Below are positions 1-8,793 of a stretch of 59,789 nucleotides of DNA, piece by piece. The notes beneath the pieces were generated by a model, which was not told the DNA's origin, did no database searches, and saw only the letters and a list, made by a program, of their open reading frames with translations. The DNA is taken from positions 1-59,789 of the forward strand of contig SUSS01000013.1 in the NCBI GenBank assembly GCA_005046945.1, written 5' to 3'. The translations under genes were made by a program, and so were the position numbers. Each line of letters opens with the position of its first letter. The first letter of the stretch is position 1. Source of the stretch: Tissierella creatinini. GTDB taxonomy: Bacteria; Bacillota; Clostridia; Tissierellales; Tissierellaceae.

Positions 1-53
1 CGTATATCTATTATATACTATTTTTTCTCTACGACAACTATCCTACCACATAG

Positions 54-1409
54 GGGGAGGAGGCTATACCAAGTATTTTAGATAATAAGGATATAATTGT
101 AAAGTCTCAAACTGGAAGTGGTAAGACTGCTGCATTTGCCATACCAATATGTGAATTAGTTGATTGGGATGAAAATAAACCACAAGCATTGATACTAACC
201 CCAACTAGGGAATTAGCTATCCAAGTTAAGGAGGATATATTCAATATTGGTAGATTCAAAAGGCTTAAAGTAGCTGCAGTTTATGGGAAGGCCCCTATAT
301 CTAATCAGGAGAAAGAACTTAAACAAAAGACACATATTGTAGTAGGGACGCCAGGTCGTATTATTGATCATATCGAAAGGGGTACATTAGATATATCAAA
401 CATTAAATACCTTGTTATTGATGAGGCTGATGAGATGCTTAATATGGGCTTTATTGAGCAAATTGAGGCAGTAATAAATAGCCTTCAAGGAGATCGTGTT
501 ACCATGTTATTATCAGCTACAATGCCATTAGATATAGAGGATTTATGTGAAAAATATATGAATAGTCCAAAGTTTGTTGAAATAGAAGATGAAAATAAAG
601 CTGTTGATAGGATAGATCAAGAAAGATATGATGTGGAAGAATTAGATAAGATAAAGCTATTAAAGGATATTACAATAGTAGAAAACCCGGATACTTGTAT
701 GATATTTTGTAATACAAAGCTAGTGGTGGATGAAGTTTTTAGTGAGCTATGTAGACTTGATTATTCATGTGAAAAAATACATGGAGGCATGGAACAAAGG
801 GATAGATTGAAAGTCATGAATGATTTTAAGCTAGGCCATTTTAGATATCTTATAGCTACGGATGTTGCTGCAAGAGGGATAGATGTTGATAGTATTACCC
901 TAGTAATCAATTATGATATACCACAAGATAGGGAAAGTTATGTCCATAGAATTGGAAGAACTGGACGGGTTAACAAGTTGGGTAAAGCTATTACCTTTAT
1001 AACTCAAAAAGAAACAAAGTTTCTAAAAGACATAGAGGAATATATTGAAAAAGAAATTCCATTGAAGGTAAGACCGGACCAAGAAACTGTTAGGGATTCT
1101 AAAGAAGAATTTGAAGAAAAAATCAATACAAGGCCTGAAATAAAAGAAACAAAGGGTGCTGAGTTAGACAAAGAAATTTTGAAGCTTCATATCAATGCGG
1201 GTAAGAAAACCAAGATGAGAGCATCTGATATTGTAGGTACCCTTTGCAGCATCGAAGGTATAACAAAGGATGATATAGGGATTATAAATATAATGGATAT
1301 ATCTACTTTTGTTGAAATTTTAAATGATAAGGGAGAGCTAGTATTCGATGAATTACAAAATAAGGCTATTAAAGGGAGACTTCGCAAGGTAAGCAAAGCA
1401 ATATATTAA
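54..1409 (+). CDS. DEAD-box RNA helicase, DbpA-like, damaged or truncated 5' end
   Basis: ATP-dependent RNA helicase. The frame is open from base 54 and the first codons already match the end of the Q-motif region (EEAIPSIL), followed by motif I SQTGSGKT (bases 105-128), PTRELA, GTPGR, DEAD as [12 protein letters not shown] as [16 protein letters not shown] and HRIGRTGR. The last 70 or so residues resemble the DbpA-type RNA-binding domain that targets 23S rRNA in the DbpA/YxiN family, so a ribosome-assembly role is likely by family. An in-frame TAG at 51-53 lies just where the Q motif should be (YPTT-stop-GEEAIP against the usual YPTxVQEEAIP), and bases 1-50 do not encode a convincing N-terminus. 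The copy is either cut by the window or contig edge or broken by mutation. The first usable start inside the frame is a TTG at 189, which would lose the Walker A motif. Confidence 0.85.
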   Translation, partial: GEEAIPSILDNKDIIVKSQTGSGKTAAFAIPICELVDWDENKPQALILTPTRELAIQVKEDIFNIGRFKRLKVAAVYGKAPISNQEKELKQKTHIVVGTPGRIIDHIERGTLDISNIKYLVIDEADEMLNMGFIEQIEAVINSLQGDRVTMLLSATMPLDIEDLCEKYMNSPKFVEIEDENKAVDRIDQERYDVEELDKIKLLKDITIVENPDTCMIFCNTKLVVDEVFSELCRLDYSCEKIHGGMEQRDRLKVMNDFKLGHFRYLIATDVAARGIDVDSITLVINYDIPQDRESYVHRIGRTGRVNKLGKAITFITQKETKFLKDIEEYIEKEIPLKVRPDQETVRDSKEEFEEKINTRPEIKETKGAELDKEILKLHINAGKKTKMRASDIVGTLCSIEGITKDDIGIINIMDISTFVEILNDKGELVFDELQNKAIKGRLRKVSKAIY

Positions 1410-1487
1410 AGCACAAGGAAAAGGTTCAGTTATGTAAATAATGGAGTGAAGAGCCGGATGCTCCGTATACTCAACCCTTTAGTGTGA

Positions 1488-1509
1488 TTAGCCCCCGTTA
1501 AGGGGCTAA
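1488..1509. terminator. Hairpin between the convergent helicase and ATPase genes
   Basis: TTAGCCCC (1488-1495) and GGGGCTAA (1502-1509) form a perfect 8-bp stem with a six-base loop between two convergent genes. There is no long T tract, so it may be a weak, two-way terminator. Confidence 0.5.
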
Positions 1510-1513
1510 ATAA

Positions 1514-2716
1514 TTACTCAAGCAGAAAGTCTATGATATTTTTTACCTTGATCCCAGAATAGTCATTAAAGATGCTTTGGTCCATGGTAAGAATATATTT
1601 TGGATAATTATCAGCTATGGATTCAAGTGGACGTAGTTCTCGTTCTCTTGTTTTTTCATCAAAAATTGTAGCTGAGACCTGATAATAAACTTTCTCATCC
1701 GATTTAGTCGCAACAAAATCAACCTCTAATGTACCGACTTTTCCAATTGTTACGTCGTAGCCCCGTCTTAATAGTTCTAGATAGACAAGATTTTCTAAAA
1801 CGTGGCCATAATCAGTGTTGCGCAGTCCTGTAAGTTGGTTTCGAATGCCCATATCTACAATATAATATTTTTCAAGGGTTTTTAGAAACATTTTACCCTT
1901 TAAGTCATAACGATTTGCTTTATAAATGATAAATGCATTTTCAAGCATTTTAAGATAATTATCGATTGTATCACTAGTGGTCTTTCTCCCACTGCTTGTC
2001 AAATAATCACTTATTTTCTTAGTTGAGACAATACTGCCGATATTAGCAGCTATAAATTTCAATATACTTTCAAGAAGTGCTGCATCTCTTACGCCATTTC
2101 GTTCAATAACATCTTTAATCAGCACAGTATTGTAAATTCCTTCAAGGAAGGGACCTATTGTATTTGGATTATCCATTAGGTCAACTACAGTTGGAAGTCC
2201 ACCAAACTTAAGGTATTGATTAAACTTTTCTTGAAGATTGCGGTTTTTATCATTTTCAGTAAAATCTAAATACTCCTTAAAGGATAATGGCTGCATTTTA
2301 ATTTCTACATATCGGCCAGATAGCAATGTTGAAAGCTCTGAAGATAGTAAGTAAGCATTAGAACCTGTAATATAGATATCAACATTTGCATCCACAAGAA
2401 ATGAATTAATAACTTTTTCCCATGATGATACTTGCTGTACTTCATCAAGAAGAATATAATGCTTATCACTATTATTAATAAGCCTTTTTTTTATATAAGC
2501 ATGTAGTTCCTTGTAGCTTGTAATTTCATCAAACTCAAAGGATTCAAAATTCATACGAATAATATGGTCATTTGAAACACCGTTTTCTATTAAATGATTT
2601 TCGAAAAGAGAAAGTAGGGTAGATTTACCACAACGCCTTAAACCAGTTATAACCTTTATCAATGGCTTATCCTTATACTGGATGAGCTGTGTAAGATAAA
2701 GATCTCGATTTTTCAT
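1514..2716 (-). CDS. AAA+ ATPase, AAA_14/DUF4143 family (COG1373)
   Basis: Predicted ATPase of 400 residues. Walker A is GLRRCGKS at residues 25-32 and Walker B is YILLDE near residue 90; the second half matches the DUF4143 nuclease-like domain (ends SGIKVKNIIDFLLE). The function of the family is not settled; members are common accessory genes in Clostridia and Bacteroidetes and are often multi-copy. The ATG at 2716 has AGAGGTG upstream. A perfect 12-bp palindrome (CGACTATAGTCG, 2774-2785) lies 58 bp upstream and could be an operator. A 45-bp remnant of a second copy of the 3' end lies at 11898-11942. No functional link to the neighbours is visible. Confidence 0.85.
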   Translation of the reverse strand: MKNRDLYLTQLIQYKDKPLIKVITGLRRCGKSTLLSLFENHLIENGVSNDHIIRMNFESFEFDEITSYKELHAYIKKRLINNSDKHYILLDEVQQVSSWEKVINSFLVDANVDIYITGSNAYLLSSELSTLLSGRYVEIKMQPLSFKEYLDFTENDKNRNLQEKFNQYLKFGGLPTVVDLMDNPNTIGPFLEGIYNTVLIKDVIERNGVRDAALLESILKFIAANIGSIVSTKKISDYLTSSGRKTTSDTIDNYLKMLENAFIIYKANRYDLKGKMFLKTLEKYYIVDMGIRNQLTGLRNTDYGHVLENLVYLELLRRGYDVTIGKVGTLEVDFVATKSDEKVYYQVSATIFDEKTRERELRPLESIADNYPKYILTMDQSIFNDYSGIKVKNIIDFLLE

Positions 2717-2873
2717 ATTATCACCTCTTGTTAAAGAGTATAACCTAAAAAGTAAAACATATCAATAATTATACGACTATAGTCGAATAAAATTAATAAA
2801 TCTATAGGAATTCGATTATGAAACTGATTTTTTAAAATCATATCGACCTTCTTCTACAATACCTATATTTCAA

Positions 2874-3416
2874 CTAATAAAGAGGATCTTCAAGATACTT
2901 AATTTCATCTGGAGTTGATTCCCTCCCTAAGTCCTCATTTTGGTAAGGATATCTACCATATTTCTCTAGTACTCCCCTATGAAGTTTTTCAAAATATATT
3001 GTATTTTCATCACCTAGAGCTTCAAAATATTTATAAGCCCAATCATGGAGGTCCAATGATTCTGAATGCATAAAGGGTAGTAATGTAAAGCGCTTTTCAT
3101 CCTTTGTTAAGCTATTATAATCTGGATGGGCTACCACTTCTTGAGCTAATGCTATAGCCATTTTGTCCTGGGTATATGTCCTTATATCTCCTCTGAATAG
3201 ATTTCTAGAGAACTGGTCCAAAACTATTATCTCTGCAACCCTTCCCCTTATTTCCTTTCTCCATTCGACCAGAAGACCTTCTTTGGCAGCTTCCCAGGTA
3301 CCTATAAAGTTTTCTCTAATTTTCTCATCAAAATCATAATCTTCAGCAAAGTGAAGAGGTATATGCTCTGGATCAAACCAAAATTCTAAAACTTCCTTGT
3401 AAGATCTAATATCCAT
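2874..3416 (-). CDS. DUF924 family protein
   Basis: A 180-residue protein matching DUF924 (COG3803), an all-helical, TPR-like family of unknown biochemical role. The family signatures visible are VLEFWFDPE near the N-terminus, IIVLDQFSRNLFRG in the middle, and LPFMHSESLDLH in the second half. It is transcribed in the same direction as the DUF3006 and MBL genes upstream, with a 48-bp gap, so it could be the last gene of that operon. No signal peptide or membrane segment is seen, so it is probably cytosolic. Confidence 0.85.
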   Translation of the reverse strand: MDIRSYKEVLEFWFDPEHIPLHFAEDYDFDEKIRENFIGTWEAAKEGLLVEWRKEIRGRVAEIIVLDQFSRNLFRGDIRTYTQDKMAIALAQEVVAHPDYNSLTKDEKRFTLLPFMHSESLDLHDWAYKYFEALGDENTIYFEKLHRGVLEKYGRYPYQNEDLGRESTPDEIKYLEDPLY

Positions 3417-3464
3417 ATGCTCAGTCCTTCCTTATTTCCTTACTTACCTTTTTTTTACTATTCA

Positions 3465-3662
3465 CTACTCCCACAATCCTTCTACTTCTTTTTCAATTTT
3501 CTTCTTTAACTCCTCTGTTTTATCCAAAGAAATTTGTATTTGGAGAATATCCCCTTCTATAGCTTCCTCTGGGACTAATTCCCTGGGCATATTAATCATT
3601 CTTCTATCTTCCAGTTCTACAATTGCAAAGTTTCCTTCAAAGCGATCAATAGTAATAATCAT
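3465..3662 (-). CDS. DUF3006 domain protein
   Basis: A 65-residue protein of the DUF3006 type: a short beta-rich N-terminal part (IITIDRFEGNFAIVELE), a conserved NMPRELVPEEAIEGDIL segment and a charged helical end. DUF3006 genes are usually found beside ComEC-like MBL-fold genes, as here, where only 17 bp separates it from the upstream MBL lipoprotein gene. The start ATG at 3662 is preceded by AGAGGGA. The role is unknown; co-occurrence suggests it works with the MBL protein. Confidence 0.8.
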   Translation of the reverse strand: MIITIDRFEGNFAIVELEDRRMINMPRELVPEEAIEGDILQIQISLDKTEELKKKIEKEVEGLWE

Positions 3663-3679
3663 AGTATCCCTCTATTCAT

Positions 3680-4933
3680 TTAGTCATCAAATCTGCTTAC
3701 CATATTTCCACTTGCATCGTAAAGCTCTGCTGGATCTGAATCTGAGTTGCTCCAGATTCCATTGCCTTCCTCCCAATCAAAGTCGCTTATGTCCTTAGAA
3801 TCAAATCCGCCTACTGTAACACTTGTACCTGCCTTCAGAGTATAGGATGGAAATAGAAATTGCTGATTTCCTTTAAGTGATACAAGCTTCCATCCAGTCA
3901 TGTCTACATCCTTATCTGATATACTATTAATTGTAAGCAGTTCTCCCTTTTTATCAAGTGCAGAAATTTCAACAGCAGGAGTTGTTTCAGATTCACTAGG
4001 GTTTGCAACTACAGGAGCATCCTTCTTTTTATAATAACTTAAATTCTTACCATCTGAAGCAATAACGATAGTTCCCAGCTGATCTAATCTAAGTATTTCT
4101 ATATTCTTTTCACTCAGCTTTTCAATCATTTCTTTATCTGGATGTCTATAGAAATTATCTACACCACTTGTTATTACTGCATATTTAGGACTAACAGCAT
4201 CTAAAAAATTGTCTGAGCTAGAGCTATTGCTGCCATGATGTCCTGCTTTAAGTACATCGGATGTAAGACTTTCAATATCAAAATTTTCAAGTATCTCAGC
4301 CTCAGATATTTCCTCTGCATCACCAGTAAGTATAAAACTATTCTCACCAAATACTAATCTGCTAACAACTGAATAATTATTAAGATTCCCATACTCCCCA
4401 CTATTAGGTGCTAAAACAACCCATTTTGCATCTCCTAGCTTGTATTCATCTCCTACAATGGGAGTTGTAATCTTTAGATTTTTGTTTTTTATTGCAGTTA
4501 CTACATCCGTAAAGGTCTGGGTTGTAATGGTTACTTTAGGCATTACTACCTTTATTATATTAAAGTTATTTATAATTTCATCCAATCCCCCAATATGGTC
4601 CTCATGTGGATGTGTGCCTATTACATAATCTAAAGTGTTGATACCTTGTTCCTTAAGATAATTAACTAAATAATTACCATCTCCATTGCTTCCAGCATCT
4701 ATAAGCATATTATGTGCTGCATCACCATTTATTTGCTGAATAAGAATTGAATCCCCCTGTCCTACATCAATAAAATGTACCTTTAAATATCCCTTAGTTT
4801 CCTCGGCAACTAATCCATCATTTATTGCTTCTGCTTCATGGTCGCTAATCTCACCACATCCTGTAAGTGCTAATGCAATTATTAGAATTGCAGGTAAAAA
4901 TAACTTTTTAATAACTCCTCTAAATTTGTTCAA
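3680..4933 (-). CDS. ComEC-like MBL-fold lipoprotein with C-terminal lamin-tail domain
   Basis: A secreted, membrane-anchored predicted hydrolase of 417 residues. The start is TTG at 4933 behind GGAAGGGAG. A signal peptide ends in the lipobox LTGC (Cys26). The metallo-beta-lactamase core begins with HFIDVGQGDS (residues 53-62) and carries the metal-binding HPHEDH at 108-113, then GDAE and AGHHGSNSSSS, the pattern of the soluble ComEC/Rec2 nuclease domain. Residues from about 318 to the end resemble a lamin-tail domain (KGELLTINSISDKDVDMTGW), found in extracellular nucleases and adhesion proteins. The fold family suggests extracellular DNA or phosphodiester hydrolysis, but no competence genes are near. 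It heads a small operon with DUF3006. Confidence 0.85.
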   Translation of the reverse strand: MNKFRGVIKKLFLPAILIIALALTGCGEISDHEAEAINDGLVAEETKGYLKVHFIDVGQGDSILIQQINGDAAHNMLIDAGSNGDGNYLVNYLKEQGINTLDYVIGTHPHEDHIGGLDEIINNFNIIKVVMPKVTITTQTFTDVVTAIKNKNLKITTPIVGDEYKLGDAKWVVLAPNSGEYGNLNNYSVVSRLVFGENSFILTGDAEEISEAEILENFDIESLTSDVLKAGHHGSNSSSSDNFLDAVSPKYAVITSGVDNFYRHPDKEMIEKLSEKNIEILRLDQLGTIVIASDGKNLSYYKKKDAPVVANPSESETTPAVEISALDKKGELLTINSISDKDVDMTGWKLVSLKGNQQFLFPSYTLKAGTSVTVGGFDSKDISDFDWEEGNGIWSNSDSDPAELYDASGNMVSRFDD

Positions 4934-4978
4934 TTAAATGCTCCCTTCCTAGCTATAAAAATATATTCTCAATAAAAA

Positions 4979-5011
4979 CCACCTCTTTCTCAATATTACC
5001 AAAAGAGGTGG
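4979..5011 (-). terminator. Rho-independent terminator after mgtA
   Basis: CCACCTCTTT and AAAGAGGTGG arms enclose a short AT-rich loop. Read on the minus strand it follows the mgtA stop and is trailed by a GTTTTTA tract. It separates mgtA from the MBL lipoprotein gene. Confidence 0.75.
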
Positions 5012-5037
5012 TGTTTTACAATATTTAGAACTTAATC

Positions 5038-7566
5038 TTATTGGTCTTCTTTTCTTTTATAAAAATAATGTTTTGCGATTTCAGTAACTAGGATATAAAG
5101 GCTTGCAATTACAAACATAGAAAAAAGTATCAGGGGCTTGATAGGATCAATGTTTAGTAAATGATGAAATGGTAGAAATGGCAAGGCCAGTGTAAAGACG
5201 CATACAAAAATGGATGAATACATGAGCATTGGTGCTGGTTTGCTCTTAAAGAAAGGCCTTTGTGTACGCATTACCATCAAGATTAATAATTCTGTTAAAA
5301 CTGAGATTGTGAACCAGCTGCCTTGGAATACAGCTTCTGAAGCTTTGAATAATATGAGTAAAACAGCAAAGGCCATAAAGTCAAAAGCAGAGCTAATAAA
5401 ACCAAATGTGATCATAAAGTCACGAATTAATTTAATATTCCAACTGCGAGGTTTTTCTAACAATTCAGGATCAACAGTATCATTTGAAATTGTTATTGCT
5501 GGGAAATCCGTCAAAAAGTTAATCAGTAAAATTTGTTTAGGCAATAAAGGTAGAAATGGCAAAAATAATGATGCACATGCCATGCTGAACATGTTCCCAA
5601 AATTAGCACTTGTTGTTACTTGAATGTATTTGAGAGTGTTCCCAAAGGTAGTCCTTCCAAGTTGGATTCCACGATTGAGGACTTTCAAACTATTTTCAAG
5701 CAAGACAAGATCTGCAGATTCTTTGGCAACATCAGCGGCGTTGTTAACGGAAATGCTAACATCGGCAGCGTGGAGTGCAGGAACATCGTTGATACCATCC
5801 CCCATATATCCAACAACATGGGATTTCTTTTTTAATGCCAGTATAATACGCTCTTTTTGGTTTGGATCCACTTCAGCAAATATATTAGTTGTTTCGACCT
5901 TATGCCACAATGATTCATCACTAAGTTTTATAAGTTCATCGCCGGTCAAGACCCCAGTGACCTTAAGGCCTACAGCCTCTGCGGTATGCATAGCAATTAG
6001 TTTGTTATCCCCAGTGATTATCCTTAAGCTAATCCCATTATTTTCAAGATCAATTATGGTTTCTGAAACATCCATTTTAGGGTGGTCAGATAGGAGTATA
6101 AATCCCATTAAAATCATATCTTTTTCATCTTCGACCACATATTTTTCTTTTAATGGCACAGGCTTTTGGGCAACACCAAGAATTCGCGTTCCTTGACTAC
6201 TCCATCTTGCATAAAGTCGTTGAATATCATTTAAGCTTGTAGGATCCTTGGCTTTAATTTCATCTCCGAGCTGAATGTGGCTACAGATGTTTAGAATATT
6301 GTTCAATGCGCCTTTTACTATCATTGTAGGTTGGTTATTATCCTGAACAATAACACTTAATCGTGCACGTGTAAAATCAAAGGGGATCTCACCTTGCTTT
6401 ACAACATTATTAATATCAATTCCTTTTGTTTCACTAATTGCCTCATCTAAAGAATTGCTCATACCTGTCTGAAGTTTAGCATTTAAATATGCCAATCTAA
6501 AAACGGCTTCAGACCTTTGACCTGTAACGTCTACAGCACCATCTATTTGTATAGCGCCCTCAGTTAGAGTACCTGTTTTATCGGTGCACAATATATCCAT
6601 ACTGCCAAAGTTTTCAATTGCATTCAAGCGGCGTACTATGACTCCTTCTTTTGCCATTATACGTGATCCTTTTGAAAGGGTGATGCTAATGATTGCAGGC
6701 AATAACTGGGGTGTAATTCCAACAGCAAGGGCTACAGAAAAAAGCAGGGAATCTATAGCTGGCCTTTTAAAAATAATATTAATGGCAAAAACAATCAGGG
6801 TGAGGATAAGCATTATTTGAGTTAACAAATAGCCAAAGTGGCGTATGCCTCTTTCAAATTCTGTTTCAGGAGGACGCAATGTAAGTTTATTTGCAATCTG
6901 TCCAAATTCAGTATTTTCTCCAGTTGCAACTATCAATACCTTTGCACTTCCGTTTTGAACATTGGTTCCCATAAACACACAATTTATGCGGTCTTTCACA
7001 CCGACATCTTCAGGGACAATCCCTGGTTTTTTTTCAGTAGGAAGTGTTTCACCTGTAAGAATTGACTGATTGACTGAGAAATCTAGGCTTTCCATAATCA
7101 ATCCATCGGCTGGGATGAGGCTCCCAGCTGAAAGTGTGATTATATCCCCAACAACCAAGTCCCTAGAAGAAATCTCAATTGTTTTTCCATCTCGCATAAC
7201 AAAAGACTTTACTTGCACCTTTTCTCTAAGTTCTTCAAGTGCATTGCTTGCACTGTATTCTTGTAGAAAGCTTAGAAGGGCACTGGCTAATACAATTAAT
7301 AAAATAATACCAGCATCAATCCACTCACCTGTTGCTGCTGATATTCCAGTTGCAATAATTAGAATAATTACTATAGGGTTATTAAACTGTTTCGCGAACA
7401 TCATTAGCTGTGAAGTCTTTTTCTGCTCCTTAATGGAATTTGCCCCTTGGTCTTTAAGCCTTAAAGCAGCGTCTTCAGATGTAAGCCCAGCTAAAGTCGA
7501 ATGAAAATGTGATAAAACAGTATCCATAGTTGAACTCCAGTATTTAATACCATTTTGTTTTTGCAT
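5038..7566 (-). CDS. mgtA: Magnesium-translocating P-type ATPase (MgtA/MgtB type)
   Basis: P-type ATPase of the P3B Mg2+ importer class, 842 residues from the chosen start. Visible are the phosphorylation motif DKTGTLTEG with the preceding IENFGSMDILCT, the A-domain TGE in SILTGETLPTEK, the hinge MGDGINDVPAL, and about ten membrane segments, including NIIFKRPAIDSLLFSVALAVG and the C-terminal bundle. By family it imports Mg2+ under limitation. An ATG at 7587 is in frame but has no good ribosome binding site; the ATG at 7566 follows GATGAGGG and is preferred. It is divergent from the DUF475 gene. No M-box Mg2+ riboswitch is recognisable in the 184-bp gap. A terminator follows. Confidence 0.93.
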   Translation of the reverse strand: MQKQNGIKYWSSTMDTVLSHFHSTLAGLTSEDAALRLKDQGANSIKEQKKTSQLMMFAKQFNNPIVIILIIATGISAATGEWIDAGIILLIVLASALLSFLQEYSASNALEELREKVQVKSFVMRDGKTIEISSRDLVVGDIITLSAGSLIPADGLIMESLDFSVNQSILTGETLPTEKKPGIVPEDVGVKDRINCVFMGTNVQNGSAKVLIVATGENTEFGQIANKLTLRPPETEFERGIRHFGYLLTQIMLILTLIVFAINIIFKRPAIDSLLFSVALAVGITPQLLPAIISITLSKGSRIMAKEGVIVRRLNAIENFGSMDILCTDKTGTLTEGAIQIDGAVDVTGQRSEAVFRLAYLNAKLQTGMSNSLDEAISETKGIDINNVVKQGEIPFDFTRARLSVIVQDNNQPTMIVKGALNNILNICSHIQLGDEIKAKDPTSLNDIQRLYARWSSQGTRILGVAQKPVPLKEKYVVEDEKDMILMGFILLSDHPKMDVSETIIDLENNGISLRIITGDNKLIAMHTAEAVGLKVTGVLTGDELIKLSDESLWHKVETTNIFAEVDPNQKERIILALKKKSHVVGYMGDGINDVPALHAADVSISVNNAADVAKESADLVLLENSLKVLNRGIQLGRTTFGNTLKYIQVTTSANFGNMFSMACASLFLPFLPLLPKQILLINFLTDFPAITISNDTVDPELLEKPRSWNIKLIRDFMITFGFISSAFDFMAFAVLLILFKASEAVFQGSWFTISVLTELLILMVMRTQRPFFKSKPAPMLMYSSIFVCVFTLALPFLPFHHLLNIDPIKPLILFSMFVIASLYILVTEIAKHYFYKRKEDQ

Positions 7567-7636
7567 ACTACCCTCATCTTCTTTCATTAGAATTATGAAT
7601 AGTCACCTTGGTATATTTTTACCCTTGTTATATCTT

Positions 7637-7700
7637 GATAATCAATGAGGCACCAATGCCTACGGGGTTTGAGATTCCTGCAAGCAGTTTCATCGATGCT
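7637..7700 (+). repeat. Copy E of the dispersed repeat (partial)
   Basis: GATAATCAATGAGG ... TTTGAGATTCCTGCAA ... TTTCATCGATGC. The words TTGAGATTCCTGCAA and TTTCATCGAT are shared exactly with the copy at the right end of the window (59732-59789). It lies in the mgtA/DUF475 divergent spacer, between the start of mgtA and the DUF475 promoter. Confidence 0.55.
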
Positions 7701-7713
7701 TAAAAAAAATAAA

Positions 7714-7742
7714 TTGCGCAATGTAAGGGTTTTATATATAAT
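7714..7742 (+). promoter_or_regulatory. Sigma-A-type promoter of the DUF475 gene
   Basis: TTGCGC (7714-7719), a 17-bp spacer and TATAAT (7737-7742), 29 bp before the start codon. The -35 is imperfect; the -10 is consensus. Confidence 0.6.
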
Positions 7743-7771
7743 TATAGCACGACAAATTTCTTGGAGGCTTT

Positions 7772-8704
7772 ATGGTATTTCTTTCAATTATTTTTACAAT
7801 TTTTGGTCTTTGCATATTTGAAATTGTTTCAAGCATTGATAATGCAGTAATTAATGCTGAAGTATTAGGTACAATGTCCGAAAAAGGCAGAAAGTGGTTC
7901 TTGTTCTATGGTATATTGTTTGCAGTATTTATAGTAAGAGGATTTTTGCCATGGTTAATAGTTTGGGTAACTAATCCTGCACTTGGTTTTATGGGTTCTT
8001 TAACAGCAACATTTTCAAATGACCCCCATGTAATAGAATCAATAGAACAATCAACACCGATACTTATGCTTGGAGGAGGAATATTTTTAGTATTTTTATT
8101 TCTTCATTGGCTTTTTATTGAAGATAAGCATTTTGGACTACAAACTGAGGAATTATTCTTAAAGAACGGCGCTTGGTTTTATGCAGTAGTTTCATTGATA
8201 CTTGTTTTAGTTGTTGCACTATCAATAAGATATAATCCGATTCTTGCTTTGTCAGCAGTTATTGGTTCGTCCGCATTTTTCATAACTGACGGATTTAAGA
8301 AGAATGCAGAAGAAAATGAAATGAAAATGTTAAGCAACTCAAGCTCCATGACCGACCTAAGTAAAATTTTGTATTTAGAAATAATAGATATGTCATTCTC
8401 AATAGATGGGGTTTTAGGTGCATTTGCATTTACCATGTCAGTACCGATTATAATTTTAGGCAACGGATTGGGAGCTATAGTTGTAAGACAGCTTACAATG
8501 GGAAATATTGAAAACATAAAAAAATATATTTACCTTAAAAACGGAGCGATGTATTCAATTTTTGTTCTTGGATTGATTATGGTATTAGAAGGTTTTAATA
8601 TAGAAATTCCTTCATATGTTTCGCCACTTGTAACAACGTTTATTATTGCTTTCTTTTTCCTTAAATCTAAGAATCACTACAGCAAGCACGTGCTCAAACA
8701 TTAA
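7772..8704 (+). CDS. DUF475 (TerC-like) integral membrane protein
   Basis: A 310-residue polytopic membrane protein with about nine hydrophobic segments. Two acidic intramembrane motifs typical of TerC-like proteins are present: EIVSSIDNAVINAEVL near residue 20 and EIIDMSFSIDGVLGAF near residue 205. Family members are linked to metal (Mn2+, Ca2+) export or tellurite resistance; the substrate here is unknown. The ATG follows TTGGAGGC by a good distance. It is divergent from the Mg2+ importer mgtA, which makes a role in divalent cation balance plausible. A strong terminator follows. Confidence 0.85.
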   Translation: MVFLSIIFTIFGLCIFEIVSSIDNAVINAEVLGTMSEKGRKWFLFYGILFAVFIVRGFLPWLIVWVTNPALGFMGSLTATFSNDPHVIESIEQSTPILMLGGGIFLVFLFLHWLFIEDKHFGLQTEELFLKNGAWFYAVVSLILVLVVALSIRYNPILALSAVIGSSAFFITDGFKKNAEENEMKMLSNSSSMTDLSKILYLEIIDMSFSIDGVLGAFAFTMSVPIIILGNGLGAIVVRQLTMGNIENIKKYIYLKNGAMYSIFVLGLIMVLEGFNIEIPSYVSPLVTTFIIAFFFLKSKNHYSKHVLKH

Positions 8705-8719
8705 TTAATAAAAAATAAA

Positions 8720-8763
8720 GGCTATAACCGGCGGGTAACCAGTTATAGCCTTGTTATTTTTTG
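8720..8763 (+). terminator. Rho-independent terminator after the DUF475 gene
   Basis: GGCTATAAC...GTTATAGCC stem (8720-8750) followed by TTGTTATTTTTT. It also sits just past the 3' end of nadC on the other strand. Confidence 0.85.
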
Positions 8764-8793
8764 ATTTCAGCTACAGCACCTTCAGAATTCATA

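Noticed and set aside
1440-1500. A group II intron 3' end (GAGCCGGATG-like) after the helicase gene
   Set aside because: Only a short similarity to the domain V/VI edge; no intron-encoded protein or domain structure can be followed.
5210-7504. Several plus-strand open frames across mgtA
   Set aside because: All are antisense to a full-length, well-conserved P-type ATPase and lack start signals.
7567-7771. A possible M-box (Mg2+) or yybP-ykoY (Mn2+) riboswitch in the mgtA/DUF475 spacer
   Set aside because: The spacer is too short for an M-box in either direction and lacks the conserved blocks of both families; the hairpins there belong to the dispersed repeat.
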